Shown here piece after piece: positions 16,957 to 26,029 of a stretch of 64,000 nucleotides of DNA. The first letter of the stretch is position 1. The number at the start of each line of letters is the position of its first letter. Location: assembly GCA_045577455.1 (NCBI GenBank), contig JAZNIJ010000211.1:42690-106689 (forward strand). Direction: 5' to 3'. Both the position numbers and the translations under genes were made by a program. The DNA is from SIG653 sp045577455 (GTDB lineage Bacteria; Bacillota; Clostridia; Oscillospirales; CAG-382). The notes below the pieces were generated by a model that did no database searches, was not told where the DNA came from, and saw only the letters and a list, made by a program, of their open reading frames with translations.

Positions 16957-18180
16957 ATGGGGAAAACAGAGGTTGCAATTACCTTTCCGTGCGTTATTCT
17001 TTTAACTTTATTTGGTATATATTTCACTTTTAAATCAAGAGCGTTGCAAATAAGGGGGATAAAACAGCTTATTTCCAACAATAAAAACAAAGAAGCACTT
17101 TCTGCTTTCGCAACAGCCCTTGGAGGCACAGTTGGGGTTGGAAGTATAACGGGTATAGGTTATGCAATAGGCGAGGGTGGGCTTGGCAGTATTTTCTGGA
17201 TGTGGCTATCATCTTTTTTGGGAATGGGAATAAAATATGCAGAAACATACATAGCTGTGAAGCACAGACGAGGACCAATTGGCGGTGCAATGGTGGTGTT
17301 GAGAGAAGCGGGGTATGCAAGATTGGGTATTGCCTTTGCCATTCTTGCCCTCATTGCATCTCTCGGAGGCGGAAATTCAGCTCAAAGCGGAGCTATGTCA
17401 GAAGCGTTTTCTCGCATTGGCGTATCGTCGGTATGGGTTGCAGTTCTTTCGGGTATATTGCTTGTTGCTGTTATTTTTGGTGGAAAAGAGAGAATTGCGA
17501 AAGTTAATTCATATTTAGTACCTCTTGCGACCGTTCTCTATGTTTTGGGAACGCTTTTTATACTTTTAAAAACGGGTGAAAAAATCCCCGAAACTTTTTC
17601 TATGATTTTTAAAGAAGCGTTTGGAATAAAACAGATGGGATGCGGAATTTCCGCATATATGCTAACAAGGGCTTTGCGTGTTGGAACTGTGAGAGGAGTG
17701 TTTTCTCACGAAGCAGGAATGGGCTCATCCCCCATTGCCCACGCAAGCGCAAATGGGGTAGACTCATTTAATCAAGGACTTCTTGGGATTGCAGAAATAT
17801 ATGTTGATACCTTTATTGTTGGAACTCTCACAGCGTTGTGCTTGGTTTGTAATAATACAAATTCTGTGCCTTTGCTGTTTTTAAAGCATTTTGGCAAGGG
17901 CGGTGGGGTGTTATTTGCAATTTTTATGGGAGTGTTTGCCTTTGCTGCGGTTTTAAGCTGGTGTTTTTACAGCGAAAGCTGTATTGCTTTTTTGTTTGGA
18001 AGGAAAAGCTGCGTATCAACAATGTATAAAATTCTTGCCGTTGCTGCTTTTTCTCTTGGTTGTGTTGCACCTATAAATCTTTCATGGAAAGCTGCGGATA
18101 TACTCAATTGTCTTATGGCTTATCCAAATTTATTTTTGTTATTTATAAAAAGGAAGGAGATTGTTTATGAAAGAGGATAA
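16957..18180 (+). CDS. Alanine/sodium symporter (AGCS family)
   Basis: The 407-residue protein has about ten membrane segments. Family signatures are present: GGTVGVGSITGIGYAIGEGG near residue 50, MWLSSFLGMGIKYAE, GGAMVVL, and SHEAGMGSSPIAHA. AGCS members take up alanine or glycine with Na+. GAGAGGGGG precedes the ATG at 16957; the upstream ATG at 16894 lacks a site. It is somewhat shorter than most members (450-500). Its last 14 bp overlap the P-type ATPase gene, so the two are coupled. Confidence 0.9.
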   Translation: MGKTEVAITFPCVILLTLFGIYFTFKSRALQIRGIKQLISNNKNKEALSAFATALGGTVGVGSITGIGYAIGEGGLGSIFWMWLSSFLGMGIKYAETYIAVKHRRGPIGGAMVVLREAGYARLGIAFAILALIASLGGGNSAQSGAMSEAFSRIGVSSVWVAVLSGILLVAVIFGGKERIAKVNSYLVPLATVLYVLGTLFILLKTGEKIPETFSMIFKEAFGIKQMGCGISAYMLTRALRVGTVRGVFSHEAGMGSSPIAHASANGVDSFNQGLLGIAEIYVDTFIVGTLTALCLVCNNTNSVPLLFLKHFGKGGGVLFAIFMGVFAFAAVLSWCFYSESCIAFLFGRKSCVSTMYKILAVAAFSLGCVAPINLSWKAADILNCLMAYPNLFLLFIKRKEIVYERG

Positions 18181-20656
18181 AAATGAAGCTATCTGCTTCT
18201 GGTCTATGAGCGGTGAGGAGGCGCTGAGAGAAACGGAAAGTAATATCAGTGGTTTAACATCGGAGGAGTCAGAAAAACGGCTTCTGGAAAATGGAAAAAA
18301 CACATTTGAAACAGGAAAAAAGAAAGGATTTTTCAGAAAAATAATATCTCAACTTTCTGATAAAATGATAATAATATTGCTTTTGTCGGCATTTATATCT
18401 TTTGGAGCATCATATTATAGCGGAGAAAAGGATTTTGATTGGGTAACAATTCTTATAATTGTTGGGGTGAATTCCATAATCGGTGCATTTCAGGAGAGCA
18501 AGGCAGAGCGTGCAATGGAAGCGCTAAAAAAAATAACTGCACCTGAAGCATTGGTTTTGAGAAATAATGAAAAAATAAAAATTCATTCATCGGATATTGT
18601 TGTTGGAGATATTGTTATTATAGAGAAAGGATGTGTTGTTCCTGCTGATATGCGTCTTATAAAGGGTGAATTTATCAGCGTTGACGAATCGTCCCTTACG
18701 GGAGAATCTGCAGAGGCGCAAAAAGACCCTTTTTGTGTTTGCGAAAATGATACTCATATATCTGATATGAAAAATATGCTTTGGTCGGGTTGCCCTGTGC
18801 TTTCGGGAAGCGGACAGGGCGTTGTTACTGCAACGGGTATAAATAGTCGTGTGGGAACAATCGCGTATTCTCTTTCAAATTCGGAAAAAGAGAAAACACC
18901 ATTACAGAAGAAGCTGGCTTCTGTTTCAACGGTGCTTGGAAACGGAGCATTGATAATTTGCGCTTTAATTTTTGTTTTTTCCCTTATAAAAAAACTTCCT
19001 GCCGCAGAAATGTTTTTAACTTCAGTAAGTCTTGCGGTTGCGGCAATTCCCGAGGGGTTGCCTGCTATAGTAACTGTTGTGCTGAGTCTTGGTATGCAAA
19101 GAATGGCAAAAAAGAAAGCGGTTGTAAAATCCCTTCCTGCCGTCGAAACTCTGGGATGTGCAGAAATAATTTGTACTGATAAAACAGGAACGATAACTAA
19201 AAACAAAATGACGGTTGTTGAGGAGGTTGGAGATAGTGAAATGATACATAAAATATCAATTCTTTGCAATGACTTTTCTTCTCCAACGGAAAATGCACTT
19301 TTGGAAAGGGCAAAAAGCTGCGGAGTTTTCGAGACGTTGCTTTCTGAATATGAGAGGGTTTCCCAAATCCCTTTTGATTCAGCAAAAAAATATATGCTTA
19401 CGGTACATAAGCATAAGGGGGGATATTTCGTTTCTGTTAAAGGCGCTCCCGAAGCTGTTGAGGGTTTTTGCAAGTTATCTTTCGGGGATTCGGAAAGAAA
19501 AATGGCGGAAAAAGCGTTGCGAGTTATGGCATTTGCTTATGGAGAAACTCGTACAGAGCCAAATTTGAAAAACTTGAAAAGCATAAAATTTTACCCTGCA
19601 GGACTTTCAGGAATAAAAGACCCACCAAAAGAGGGAGTTAAAGAGGCAGTTGCAAGGTGCAGAAGCGCAGGAATTAAAACCGTTATGATAACGGGAGACC
19701 ATCCTGATACAGCACGCGCTGTTGCCGAGGAAGTGGGGTTCCCTGCGCCTGTTGTGTTAACAGAAAAACAGCTTTCCCATCTTTCGGAGGGGGAGCTTGA
19801 AAAGGAAATTTTAAAAGGAAATGTTTTCGCAAGGGTAACACCTGAATTTAAGGTTAAGGTAGTTAATGCATACAAAAAAGCAGGGTTTACCGTTGCGATG
19901 ACGGGGGATGGGGTTAATGATGCCCCCGCCTTAAAGGCAAGTGATATAGGATGTGCTATGGGAATAAGTGGGACAGAGGTTGCAAAGGAGGCGGCTGATA
20001 TTGTTCTCACTGACGATAATTTTGTAACTGTTGTTGATGCCGTTGAAGAAGGTCGTGGTATTTATGAGAATATACGCAAAAGTGTTCACTTCTTGCTTTC
20101 GTGTAATATTGGAGAAATTTTGGTTGTGCTATGTGCAATTCTTGCATCATTACCTTCACCTCTTGCGGCAATACAGCTGCTTTGGGTTAATCTTGTAACA
20201 GATTCTCTGCCTGCAATTGCTTTGGGAATGGAAAAAGCTCCCAAAAACATAATGAAAAAACGCCCCGTCAAACAGAAAGAAGGTATCTTTTCCGATGGAA
20301 TGGGGGCAGAAATTGTGTTTGGGGGAGTGATTATTGGCATACTTTCGCTTGCTGCGTATATTATCGGTGCGAGAATCGGAGGGCATATTACGGGTAGAAC
20401 GATGTCTTTCGCTGTTCTGTCTCTTTCTCAGCTTTTCCATTCCTTTAATATGAGAGAGGGTTCTGTTTTTTCAAATGTATACTTGCTCGGTGCGTTTTTT
20501 GTCTGTTCGGCTTTGCAGCTTTCGGTTATCCTTGTTCCAAATTTTCGCCCCGTGTTTAAAACTGTACCACTTGGAAAAAGTGAATGGTGGCTCGTTGGTA
20601 TATTATCTGCATTGTCATTGGTAATCGGTAAAATTTGCAAAGCATTGAGGAAGTAA
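18167..20656 (+). CDS. Ca2+-type P-type ATPase (P2A/PMCA-like), compact
   Basis: The 829-residue pump has SLTGES (actuator) near 176, the PEGLP motif of helix M4 (AAIPEGLPAIV), the phosphorylated Asp in DKTGT near 337 and the hinge GDGVNDAPAL near 581. NLVTDSLPAIALG (M6, with Asn and Asp that bind Ca2+) is present. Family members export Ca2+ from the cytosol. Only about 245 residues separate DKTGT from GDGVND, against about 350 in SERCA, so the nucleotide domain is reduced. AAGGAG precedes the ATG at 18167. The gene overlaps the symporter by 14 bp. Confidence 0.9.
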   Translation: MKEDKNEAICFWSMSGEEALRETESNISGLTSEESEKRLLENGKNTFETGKKKGFFRKIISQLSDKMIIILLLSAFISFGASYYSGEKDFDWVTILIIVGVNSIIGAFQESKAERAMEALKKITAPEALVLRNNEKIKIHSSDIVVGDIVIIEKGCVVPADMRLIKGEFISVDESSLTGESAEAQKDPFCVCENDTHISDMKNMLWSGCPVLSGSGQGVVTATGINSRVGTIAYSLSNSEKEKTPLQKKLASVSTVLGNGALIICALIFVFSLIKKLPAAEMFLTSVSLAVAAIPEGLPAIVTVVLSLGMQRMAKKKAVVKSLPAVETLGCAEIICTDKTGTITKNKMTVVEEVGDSEMIHKISILCNDFSSPTENALLERAKSCGVFETLLSEYERVSQIPFDSAKKYMLTVHKHKGGYFVSVKGAPEAVEGFCKLSFGDSERKMAEKALRVMAFAYGETRTEPNLKNLKSIKFYPAGLSGIKDPPKEGVKEAVARCRSAGIKTVMITGDHPDTARAVAEEVGFPAPVVLTEKQLSHLSEGELEKEILKGNVFARVTPEFKVKVVNAYKKAGFTVAMTGDGVNDAPALKASDIGCAMGISGTEVAKEAADIVLTDDNFVTVVDAVEEGRGIYENIRKSVHFLLSCNIGEILVVLCAILASLPSPLAAIQLLWVNLVTDSLPAIALGMEKAPKNIMKKRPVKQKEGIFSDGMGAEIVFGGVIIGILSLAAYIIGARIGGHITGRTMSFAVLSLSQLFHSFNMREGSVFSNVYLLGAFFVCSALQLSVILVPNFRPVFKTVPLGKSEWWLVGILSALSLVIGKICKALRK

Positions 20657-20782
20657 TTTGTGTAAATAAGTAAAATAAAAGTGGTTGAGCTGATGCATAC
20701 TATTTGAAGGCGGGATATAGCCATTTTGAGCATACCTTGAATTTGACCCACATCAATTGCTATATAAAACAAAAACGAAAAT

Positions 20783-20808
20783 GGCTCTGACCAAAAACGG
20801 TCAGAGCC
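20783..20808. terminator. Terminator between the P-type ATPase and rpmE
   Basis: A perfect 10-bp stem (GGCTCTGACC / GGTCAGAGCC) with loop AAAAAC; TAATTT follows on the plus strand and CATTTTCGTTTTTG follows on the minus strand. A weaker stem (GGCATTT / AAATGCC) at 20827-20855 lies closer to the rpmE stop. Confidence 0.7.
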
Positions 20809-20858
20809 TAATTTCATGCTTTTGGGGGCATTTGGGATAAATCCCTTAAAAATGCCAA

Positions 20859-21062
20859 TTACTGAAGATTGTACTTCTTCTTGAATTTATCAACTCTACC
20901 ACCGGCATCAACAAACTTCTGTTTTCCGGTATAGAAAGGATGGCATTTTGAGCAGATATCCACTTTAAGGTTTTCTTTAGTGGAAAGAGTTTTGAACTCT
21001 TCGCCGCAAGCACAACGAACCGTAACTTCTTTGAGAACGGGATGGATTCCTTCTTTCATCAA
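20859..21062 (-). CDS. rpmE: 50S ribosomal protein L31, zinc-binding type
   Basis: The 67-residue protein has the L31 start MKEGIHPVLKEVTVRCACG and paired cysteines (CAC ... CSKCHPFYTGKQ), the zinc-binding form. The end GGRVDKFKKKY is typical. Start may be either of two adjacent ATG codons; GAGG lies upstream of both. It is transcribed alone from the promoter at 21107-21135. Confidence 0.96.
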   Translation of the reverse strand: MMKEGIHPVLKEVTVRCACGEEFKTLSTKENLKVDICSKCHPFYTGKQKFVDAGGRVDKFKKKYNLQ

Positions 21063-21106
21063 CTTTTCCTCACTTTCAAGTTAAATCTTTTTTCAATGCA
21101 AGTGTT

Positions 21107-21135
21107 AGTATAACATTGTTTTTTTAAAAAATCAA
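21107..21135 (-). promoter_or_regulatory. Promoter for rpmE
   Basis: Minus-strand TTGATT (21130-21135) and TATACT (21107-21112) are 17 bases apart. Confidence 0.75.
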
Positions 21136-21454
21136 TAGCTTTTAGAAAAAAATATTGAATTTATAGGAAAAATATCGTTAAAAAAGCGTTAATTGACCTT
21201 TTTAAAAAGAAAAAATAGCGTTTTTGATGGATTTATATGTCTTCATCCTTAAGAAATTGCAACATTGTAATTTTAAAATACAGATAAATAAATATCGGTT
21301 TTGGAAATATTTTCATATAATAAATAGGGAAGAATGAATTGCAAAAATTAGTAATGAATGGCAATTACCACTTTATTTAAGCGGCCAAAAATGAAAAATA
21401 AAACCAAAGCAACAAAAAATTTGCAATTGAAGCGTTAATTTTTTGCATAAAGTA

Positions 21455-21483
21455 TTGATTTTTTATCCAAGATGTGATATCAT
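21455..21483 (+). promoter_or_regulatory. Promoter for the LRR surface protein
   Basis: TTGATT (21455-21460) and TATCAT (21478-21483) with 17 bases between. The leader to the start codon is about 70 bases. The rest of the 21136-21454 stretch is AT-rich and shows no gene or repeat I can support. Confidence 0.7.
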
Positions 21484-21562
21484 TTATTTTTAGTGGTGGT
21501 ATTGTGTCCATCGAGTCGTTTTTTAACATTATGTATGTAATTTATATGGAGGATATTTAAAA

Positions 21563-23611
21563 ATGGCTAATTATTCCAAAAGTTTGAAAAAGAAATTTAT
21601 TTTCTTAATGGTTCTTATTTTAGTTGTGGTTTCAATGACCGCATTATTGGTTTTGAGAAGCATTTATATGGCGTCCGACCTCATCACCGATAAGGACTTT
21701 GCAAGAGGATTTGCAGAGGCACACGGCGATTTTGTTGACGAAAAGGTATATCCGAAGGATATCACCCAAGATATGCTTAATAAATACGAATTCCTTAACT
21801 ATACAACAGAATACAATTCTGAAGACGGTTGGGTTAATGTTGTATATTTGGGCAATGCAGACTATGCAAAGGAACAGCTCGAAAAATTAGAGTCTGATTA
21901 TTCCGATGCGCTTGCAGACCCTTCTTCCAAAGAACCCATTGTTGATGAAAGCTCAAAGGAATCAAGCGATTCAAGCAATGCTTCAGAAGAACCAAGCAAT
22001 GGTTCCGCAGATGCATCAGCTGATACATCATCAAACGCATCAAGCGATGAATCCGCAACTTCTTCAAGCGAAGAATCTTCTGAAGAAGTTATCAACTACA
22101 TCAAATTCAGATGTGACGAGCTTAAACCCGAAGCAATCAAAAACTTCACAAACCTTAAGTTTGTTTCTGCTTCCGGTTCCAACTTGAGACAGAACTACTA
22201 CACCTACTATATGTACTACCAGTACGGTATTTACACAAGTCTTCCAGAATATACACAGGTAGACTGTGATAAGATTACTAACCTCGATTGCTTCAAGAAT
22301 ATGAAGAATCTTGTATACCTTTCCGTTGGATATTCTGCAGTTGATTCTCTCGACGGAATTGAAAACTTCAAGAACCTTAAATATCTCGATGTTGCTGGTA
22401 CAAAGATTACTTCCCTTGATAAAATAACGGCGGATAACAACCCTGTTTTGTTCAATATTACAGCATCCGGATTAGGGCTTGAAAATCTTGAAAGTCTTAA
22501 GAATGCCCCAACATCTCTTGTGACTCTTGATATAAGCCAGAATGAGCTTACATCGATTGCGGGCGTTGAAAAATTCACAAACCTCAAGAGATTGTTCTTG
22601 TCTTATAATAAGATAAGCGACCTTAATCCTGTTAAAGACCTTACAGAACTTAGAATTCTCTATGCTTCCGATAACAGAATTGAAAGCATGGCAGCAACAG
22701 GAACACTTATCAATGCAAACAATATCGACCTTTCAAACAACTATATAACAAAAGTTGAAGGTCTTGGCGCACAGCATACAAAGCTTGAAACTCTCTCTCT
22801 CGGAGCAAACAAACTCTCTGATTTGGGCGACCTTGGTAAAGTATCGGGTCTTGTAACTCTTGACCTTTCAGATAACAAAGAAAAAGAAATCCCATCAGAT
22901 GAAGAAGTTTCCGAAGACGCTTCAAGTGAAGCTCCCGAAAACGAAAAGAAAGAAGAAACAGTAAGAACTCTTAAAGATGTTTCCTCTCTCGCAGGTCTCG
23001 AATATCTTGAAACTCTCACTCTTACAAGCAACGAAATTAAAGACATTTCCGGACTTACAGGTATGAAGAGTCTTAAAACTCTTTCTGCAGGAGAAAACAA
23101 AATCGAAACTTTGGGCAAGCTCGCTGAAAATATGCCTAAGTTGGAAACATTAACTCTTGCGAATAACGAAATTTCTGATATTTCTGCAATTGAAGGTCTT
23201 AAGAAGCTCTCAAATGTGGACTTCTCCGAAAACGAAAAGATAAGCGATATTGGTGTATTTGCAAAGATGGATCCATCCGTTCTTAAAACAATCAACATTT
23301 CTGTAACAGTTGATGATAAAGCAGAACAGGTTAACACAAATATCAAAGACTTTACACCTCTTAAGAAATACGGCAGTGCAACTGTTAAGGGCGTGCCAAC
23401 AGATTTCACTTATGACAAAACAAGCTCTGGAGATTCTTCAAACTCCTCCAAGGATGAATCCAAAGATGAATCAGGTGATAAATCCGAAGAACCAACATCT
23501 GAATCATCTTCAGAAGCAAGCTCTGTAGAATCATCTTCTGAGGCAGCATCAGAATCAACTTCTGAAGAAGTAGCTTCTTCTGTAGAATCTTCTGAAAGTG
23601 TAGCTGCATAA
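21563..23611 (+). CDS. Surface-exposed leucine-rich-repeat protein with Ser/Glu-rich linkers
   Basis: The 682-residue protein has a basic head and one membrane helix (about residues 11-32), then a Ser/Glu/Asp-rich linker (about 118-175). About ten 22-residue LRR units of the internalin-like type follow (LKYLDVAGTKITSLDKI, LVTLDISQNELTSIAGVEKF, LKRLFLSYNKISDLNPV). A short acidic insertion breaks the repeats near residue 445. The C-terminus is again a long Ser/Glu tail (SSEASSVESSSEAASES) with no sorting signal, so anchoring would be by the N-terminal helix. GGAGG precedes the ATG. Ligand unknown. Expression is monocistronic, bounded by the terminator at 23688. Confidence 0.82.
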   Translation: MANYSKSLKKKFIFLMVLILVVVSMTALLVLRSIYMASDLITDKDFARGFAEAHGDFVDEKVYPKDITQDMLNKYEFLNYTTEYNSEDGWVNVVYLGNADYAKEQLEKLESDYSDALADPSSKEPIVDESSKESSDSSNASEEPSNGSADASADTSSNASSDESATSSSEESSEEVINYIKFRCDELKPEAIKNFTNLKFVSASGSNLRQNYYTYYMYYQYGIYTSLPEYTQVDCDKITNLDCFKNMKNLVYLSVGYSAVDSLDGIENFKNLKYLDVAGTKITSLDKITADNNPVLFNITASGLGLENLESLKNAPTSLVTLDISQNELTSIAGVEKFTNLKRLFLSYNKISDLNPVKDLTELRILYASDNRIESMAATGTLINANNIDLSNNYITKVEGLGAQHTKLETLSLGANKLSDLGDLGKVSGLVTLDLSDNKEKEIPSDEEVSEDASSEAPENEKKEETVRTLKDVSSLAGLEYLETLTLTSNEIKDISGLTGMKSLKTLSAGENKIETLGKLAENMPKLETLTLANNEISDISAIEGLKKLSNVDFSENEKISDIGVFAKMDPSVLKTINISVTVDDKAEQVNTNIKDFTPLKKYGSATVKGVPTDFTYDKTSSGDSSNSSKDESKDESGDKSEEPTSESSSEASSVESSSEAASESTSEEVASSVESSESVAA

Positions 23612-23687
23612 GCATTTGCTAAGGTAAGTTAATAAAATAGTTACCCATATTTGAAGATTAAGATTTATTTAATAAAAAACTGTAGAA

Positions 23688-23714
23688 TTACAAAAGGGAA
23701 TACCCCTTTTGTAA
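23688..23714 (+). terminator. Terminator of the LRR gene
   Basis: TTACAAAAGGG pairs with CCCTTTTGTAA across a five-base loop; the stem extends with a CTG/CAG step. Confidence 0.7.
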
Positions 23715-23827
23715 TCTGCAGTATAGCATATTTTTTGATAACTCAAAAAATGTTTAATCACACCGTGTTATAAATAAAACAAGGCGAGGAAAGGAATACG
23801 CTAAATTAAGCGGCAGATATATAGAAT

Positions 23828-24907
23828 ATGAAAAAATTAAAATGCGGAATAGTTGGCGCTACCGGTATGGTAGGTCAAAGATTTATTACTTTACTTTCAA
23901 ACCATCCTTATTTTGAAATTGCATTACTTGTTGCAAGTTCAAGAAGCGCTGGAAAAACATATGAAGAAGCGTTGAATGGCAGATGGAGAATGGCAGTTCC
24001 AATGCCGGATTCCGTTAAAAATATGGTTATTGTTGACGCATCCGACATCAAAACAATTTCTCAGAATGTGGATTTTGTTTTCTGCGCTGTTGATATGCCT
24101 AAAAACGAAATAAAATTGCTTGAAGAAGCATATGCAAAGGCAGAAATTCCTGTTATTTCCAACAACTCTGCAAACAGAATGACTTTGGATGTTCCTATGG
24201 TTATTCCTGAGTTGAATCCTGAACATCTTGCTGTAATTGAGTTTCAGAAAAAGCGTTTGGGAACAACAAAGGGCTTCATAGCTGTTAAGCCAAACTGCTC
24301 TATTCAGAGTTATGTTCCGGCTCTTACTCCTCTTATGAAATATGAAATTTCCAAAGTTAATGTTGTAACATTCCAGGCAATATCAGGTGCCGGTAAAACT
24401 TTTGAAAGTTTCCCTGAAATTGTTGATAATGTTATTCCATATATTGGCGGCGAAGAAGAAAAGAGCGAAAAAGAACCTTTGAAAATCTGGGGTGCTTTAG
24501 AGGATGGATTTATAGTTCCTGCAAGCAATCCGATAATTTCTGCTCAGTGTGTTCGTGTTCCTTCTTCTGATGGACACCTTGCTGCTGTATCTGTTAGCTT
24601 TTCAAGAATTAAGCCAAGTGCAGACGAAATTATTGAAATCTGGAGAAATTTCCAGGGAAGACCTCAAGAACTCCAGTTGCCAAGCGCTCCAAAGCAGTTC
24701 TTGACATATTTTGAAGAATTTACCCGTCCTCAAACAAAGCTCGATAGAAATATCGAAAACGGAATGGGAATTTCTTTGGGACGCCTTAGATCGGATAGCG
24801 TTTTCGACTATAAATTCATAGGTCTTTCTCACAATACATTAAGAGGAGCTGCAGGCGGAGCTGTTCTTATTGCTGAACTTCTTTATAGAGAAGGATATTT
24901 ATACTAA
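23828..24907 (+). CDS. asd: Aspartate-semialdehyde dehydrogenase (long archaeal/fungal-like type)
   Basis: The 359-residue enzyme reduces aspartyl phosphate in the route to lysine, diaminopimelate, threonine and methionine. The NADP motif GATGMVGQRF is at residues 10-19 and the catalytic Cys is in KPNCSIQSYVP (near 157). VISNNSANRM, QAISGAGKTF and the basic HLAAVSV region match the long Asd subtype of archaea, fungi and many Clostridia rather than the E. coli type. The ribosome site is weak (AGCGGCAG). I looked for a lysine riboswitch in 23715-23827 and saw none. Confidence 0.93.
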   Translation: MKKLKCGIVGATGMVGQRFITLLSNHPYFEIALLVASSRSAGKTYEEALNGRWRMAVPMPDSVKNMVIVDASDIKTISQNVDFVFCAVDMPKNEIKLLEEAYAKAEIPVISNNSANRMTLDVPMVIPELNPEHLAVIEFQKKRLGTTKGFIAVKPNCSIQSYVPALTPLMKYEISKVNVVTFQAISGAGKTFESFPEIVDNVIPYIGGEEEKSEKEPLKIWGALEDGFIVPASNPIISAQCVRVPSSDGHLAAVSVSFSRIKPSADEIIEIWRNFQGRPQELQLPSAPKQFLTYFEEFTRPQTKLDRNIENGMGISLGRLRSDSVFDYKFIGLSHNTLRGAAGGAVLIAELLYREGYLY

Positions 24908-24933
24908 TTTAAAAAATAAGGAGAGCTGAGATT

Positions 24934-25860
24934 ATGAAAAAAAGAGCGTTATGGTTACTTTTAACACTTTCGATTTTATCCACACTCTGCTTTGTATCAT
25001 ATGCTGATGGCAACGCTTTTGCAGTTGAAATGTTGTCAGACAAAAAAGCTGTATATAAGGGCGAAACTTTCACAGTAACAATTTCTGTAAATCAGATCAG
25101 CACTCCAAATGGAATTATAGCCATTGATATACCGGTTGTATATGATGCAACAGCGTTAACTCTCACTACAAAAGAAGCTATATTGCCGTCCATCTGGGCA
25201 TACGGAGCTGATTTTTCAACTCCAAACTCCGGAAACTACATTGTCAGACTATTGAATGATGGTTGGAGTGATGCAGATTTTCATGCGGGTGTTCATGAAG
25301 ATGGAGTTCTTGGATATAAGCTCACTTTTAAAGTTGAGACTGCGTCTGTGAAAAACACAGAGATTTATATTGACTCTGCAAGTCTTGCTTGTACAACAGC
25401 TAAGGACTATATGAATCTTCCCGGAACCGCAACATCTCTAAAGATAGCTCTTAATTCTGATGGAGAAGACTCTACTACAGAAAGCAACGATAGTTCTTTC
25501 TATGCGTCGGCAGATGATGAATCAAATGAAGTGAATGTTTCTCATGAAGAATCGGACTCTAAAGATGTTGATGAAAGCGCTGAAGACCCAACAGAGGAAT
25601 CGACCGAACAGAGCGGTGATACACCATCTAACGGTGCTGAAGAGAACGAAAGTAAAATAGAGTCATCCAAAGAGAGCGATGAACCTATTGGCGGAGAAAT
25701 CTCATCTTCGGATGAAAGTGAAGATGACGACGGCGGATTTGGCGGAATTCTTCTTTACATAATCATTGGTTCTGTTGTAATTGCTGCAAGTGCAGTTTTG
25801 TTCTTTGTTATTAAAAACAAAAAAGAAGCAAACGATATGAATCCTGTAAATCCATCATAA
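24934..25860 (+). CDS. Cohesin-like surface protein with acidic linker and C-terminal anchor
   Basis: The 308-residue protein has a signal peptide (residues 1-24) and then a single beta-rich domain, about 28-172. Its phrases DKKAVYKGETFTVTISVN, GIIAIDIPVVYDATALTL and GVLGYKLTFKV follow the cohesin pattern. A Ser/Glu/Asp-rich linker (175-265) leads to one membrane helix (GGILLYIIIGSVVIAASAVL) and a basic tail. Cohesins bind dockerins in cellulosomes, but no dockerin is seen in this window, so the partner is unknown. GGAGAG precedes the ATG. It may share a transcript with asd (26-bp gap) and ends at a strong terminator. Confidence 0.75.
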   Translation: MKKRALWLLLTLSILSTLCFVSYADGNAFAVEMLSDKKAVYKGETFTVTISVNQISTPNGIIAIDIPVVYDATALTLTTKEAILPSIWAYGADFSTPNSGNYIVRLLNDGWSDADFHAGVHEDGVLGYKLTFKVETASVKNTEIYIDSASLACTTAKDYMNLPGTATSLKIALNSDGEDSTTESNDSSFYASADDESNEVNVSHEESDSKDVDESAEDPTEESTEQSGDTPSNGAEENESKIESSKESDEPIGGEISSSDESEDDDGGFGGILLYIIIGSVVIAASAVLFFVIKNKKEANDMNPVNPS

Positions 25861-25877
25861 ACTAATATGCAAAATTT

Positions 25878-25908
25878 CCCTGCAAGGAATTGCTCCTTGC
25901 AGGGTTTT
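25878..25908 (+). terminator. Terminator of the cohesin-like gene
   Basis: Perfect 11-bp stem CCCTGCAAGGA / TCCTTGCAGGG with a five-base loop, then TTTT. Confidence 0.9.
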
Positions 25909-25986
25909 AATTTTGATATTAAAAGATTTGCTTGATTGAACCAATTTAAAGTTAAATAATGGGATATAAGACTTGGTAAAATAATC

Positions 25987-26017
25987 GGGGATTAAACATA
26001 AAAACAGTTTAATCCCC
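25987..26017 (-). terminator. Terminator of the cytosolic GH43 gene
   Basis: GGGGATTAAAC pairs perfectly with GTTTAATCCCC across a nine-base loop, 13 bp past the minus-strand stop codon. Confidence 0.8.
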
Positions 26018-26029
26018 CAAGTTTCTTAA

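Noticed and set aside
18754..19473. Minus-strand open frame inside the P-type ATPase gene
   Set aside because: It is a shadow of a gene with clear catalytic motifs and has no start signal.
22741..23409. Minus-strand open frame inside the LRR gene
   Set aside because: Repetitive codons of the LRR and Ser tail keep the opposite strand open; no ribosome site.
23715..23827. Lysine riboswitch before asd
   Set aside because: The gap is too short and lacks the conserved junction sequences.
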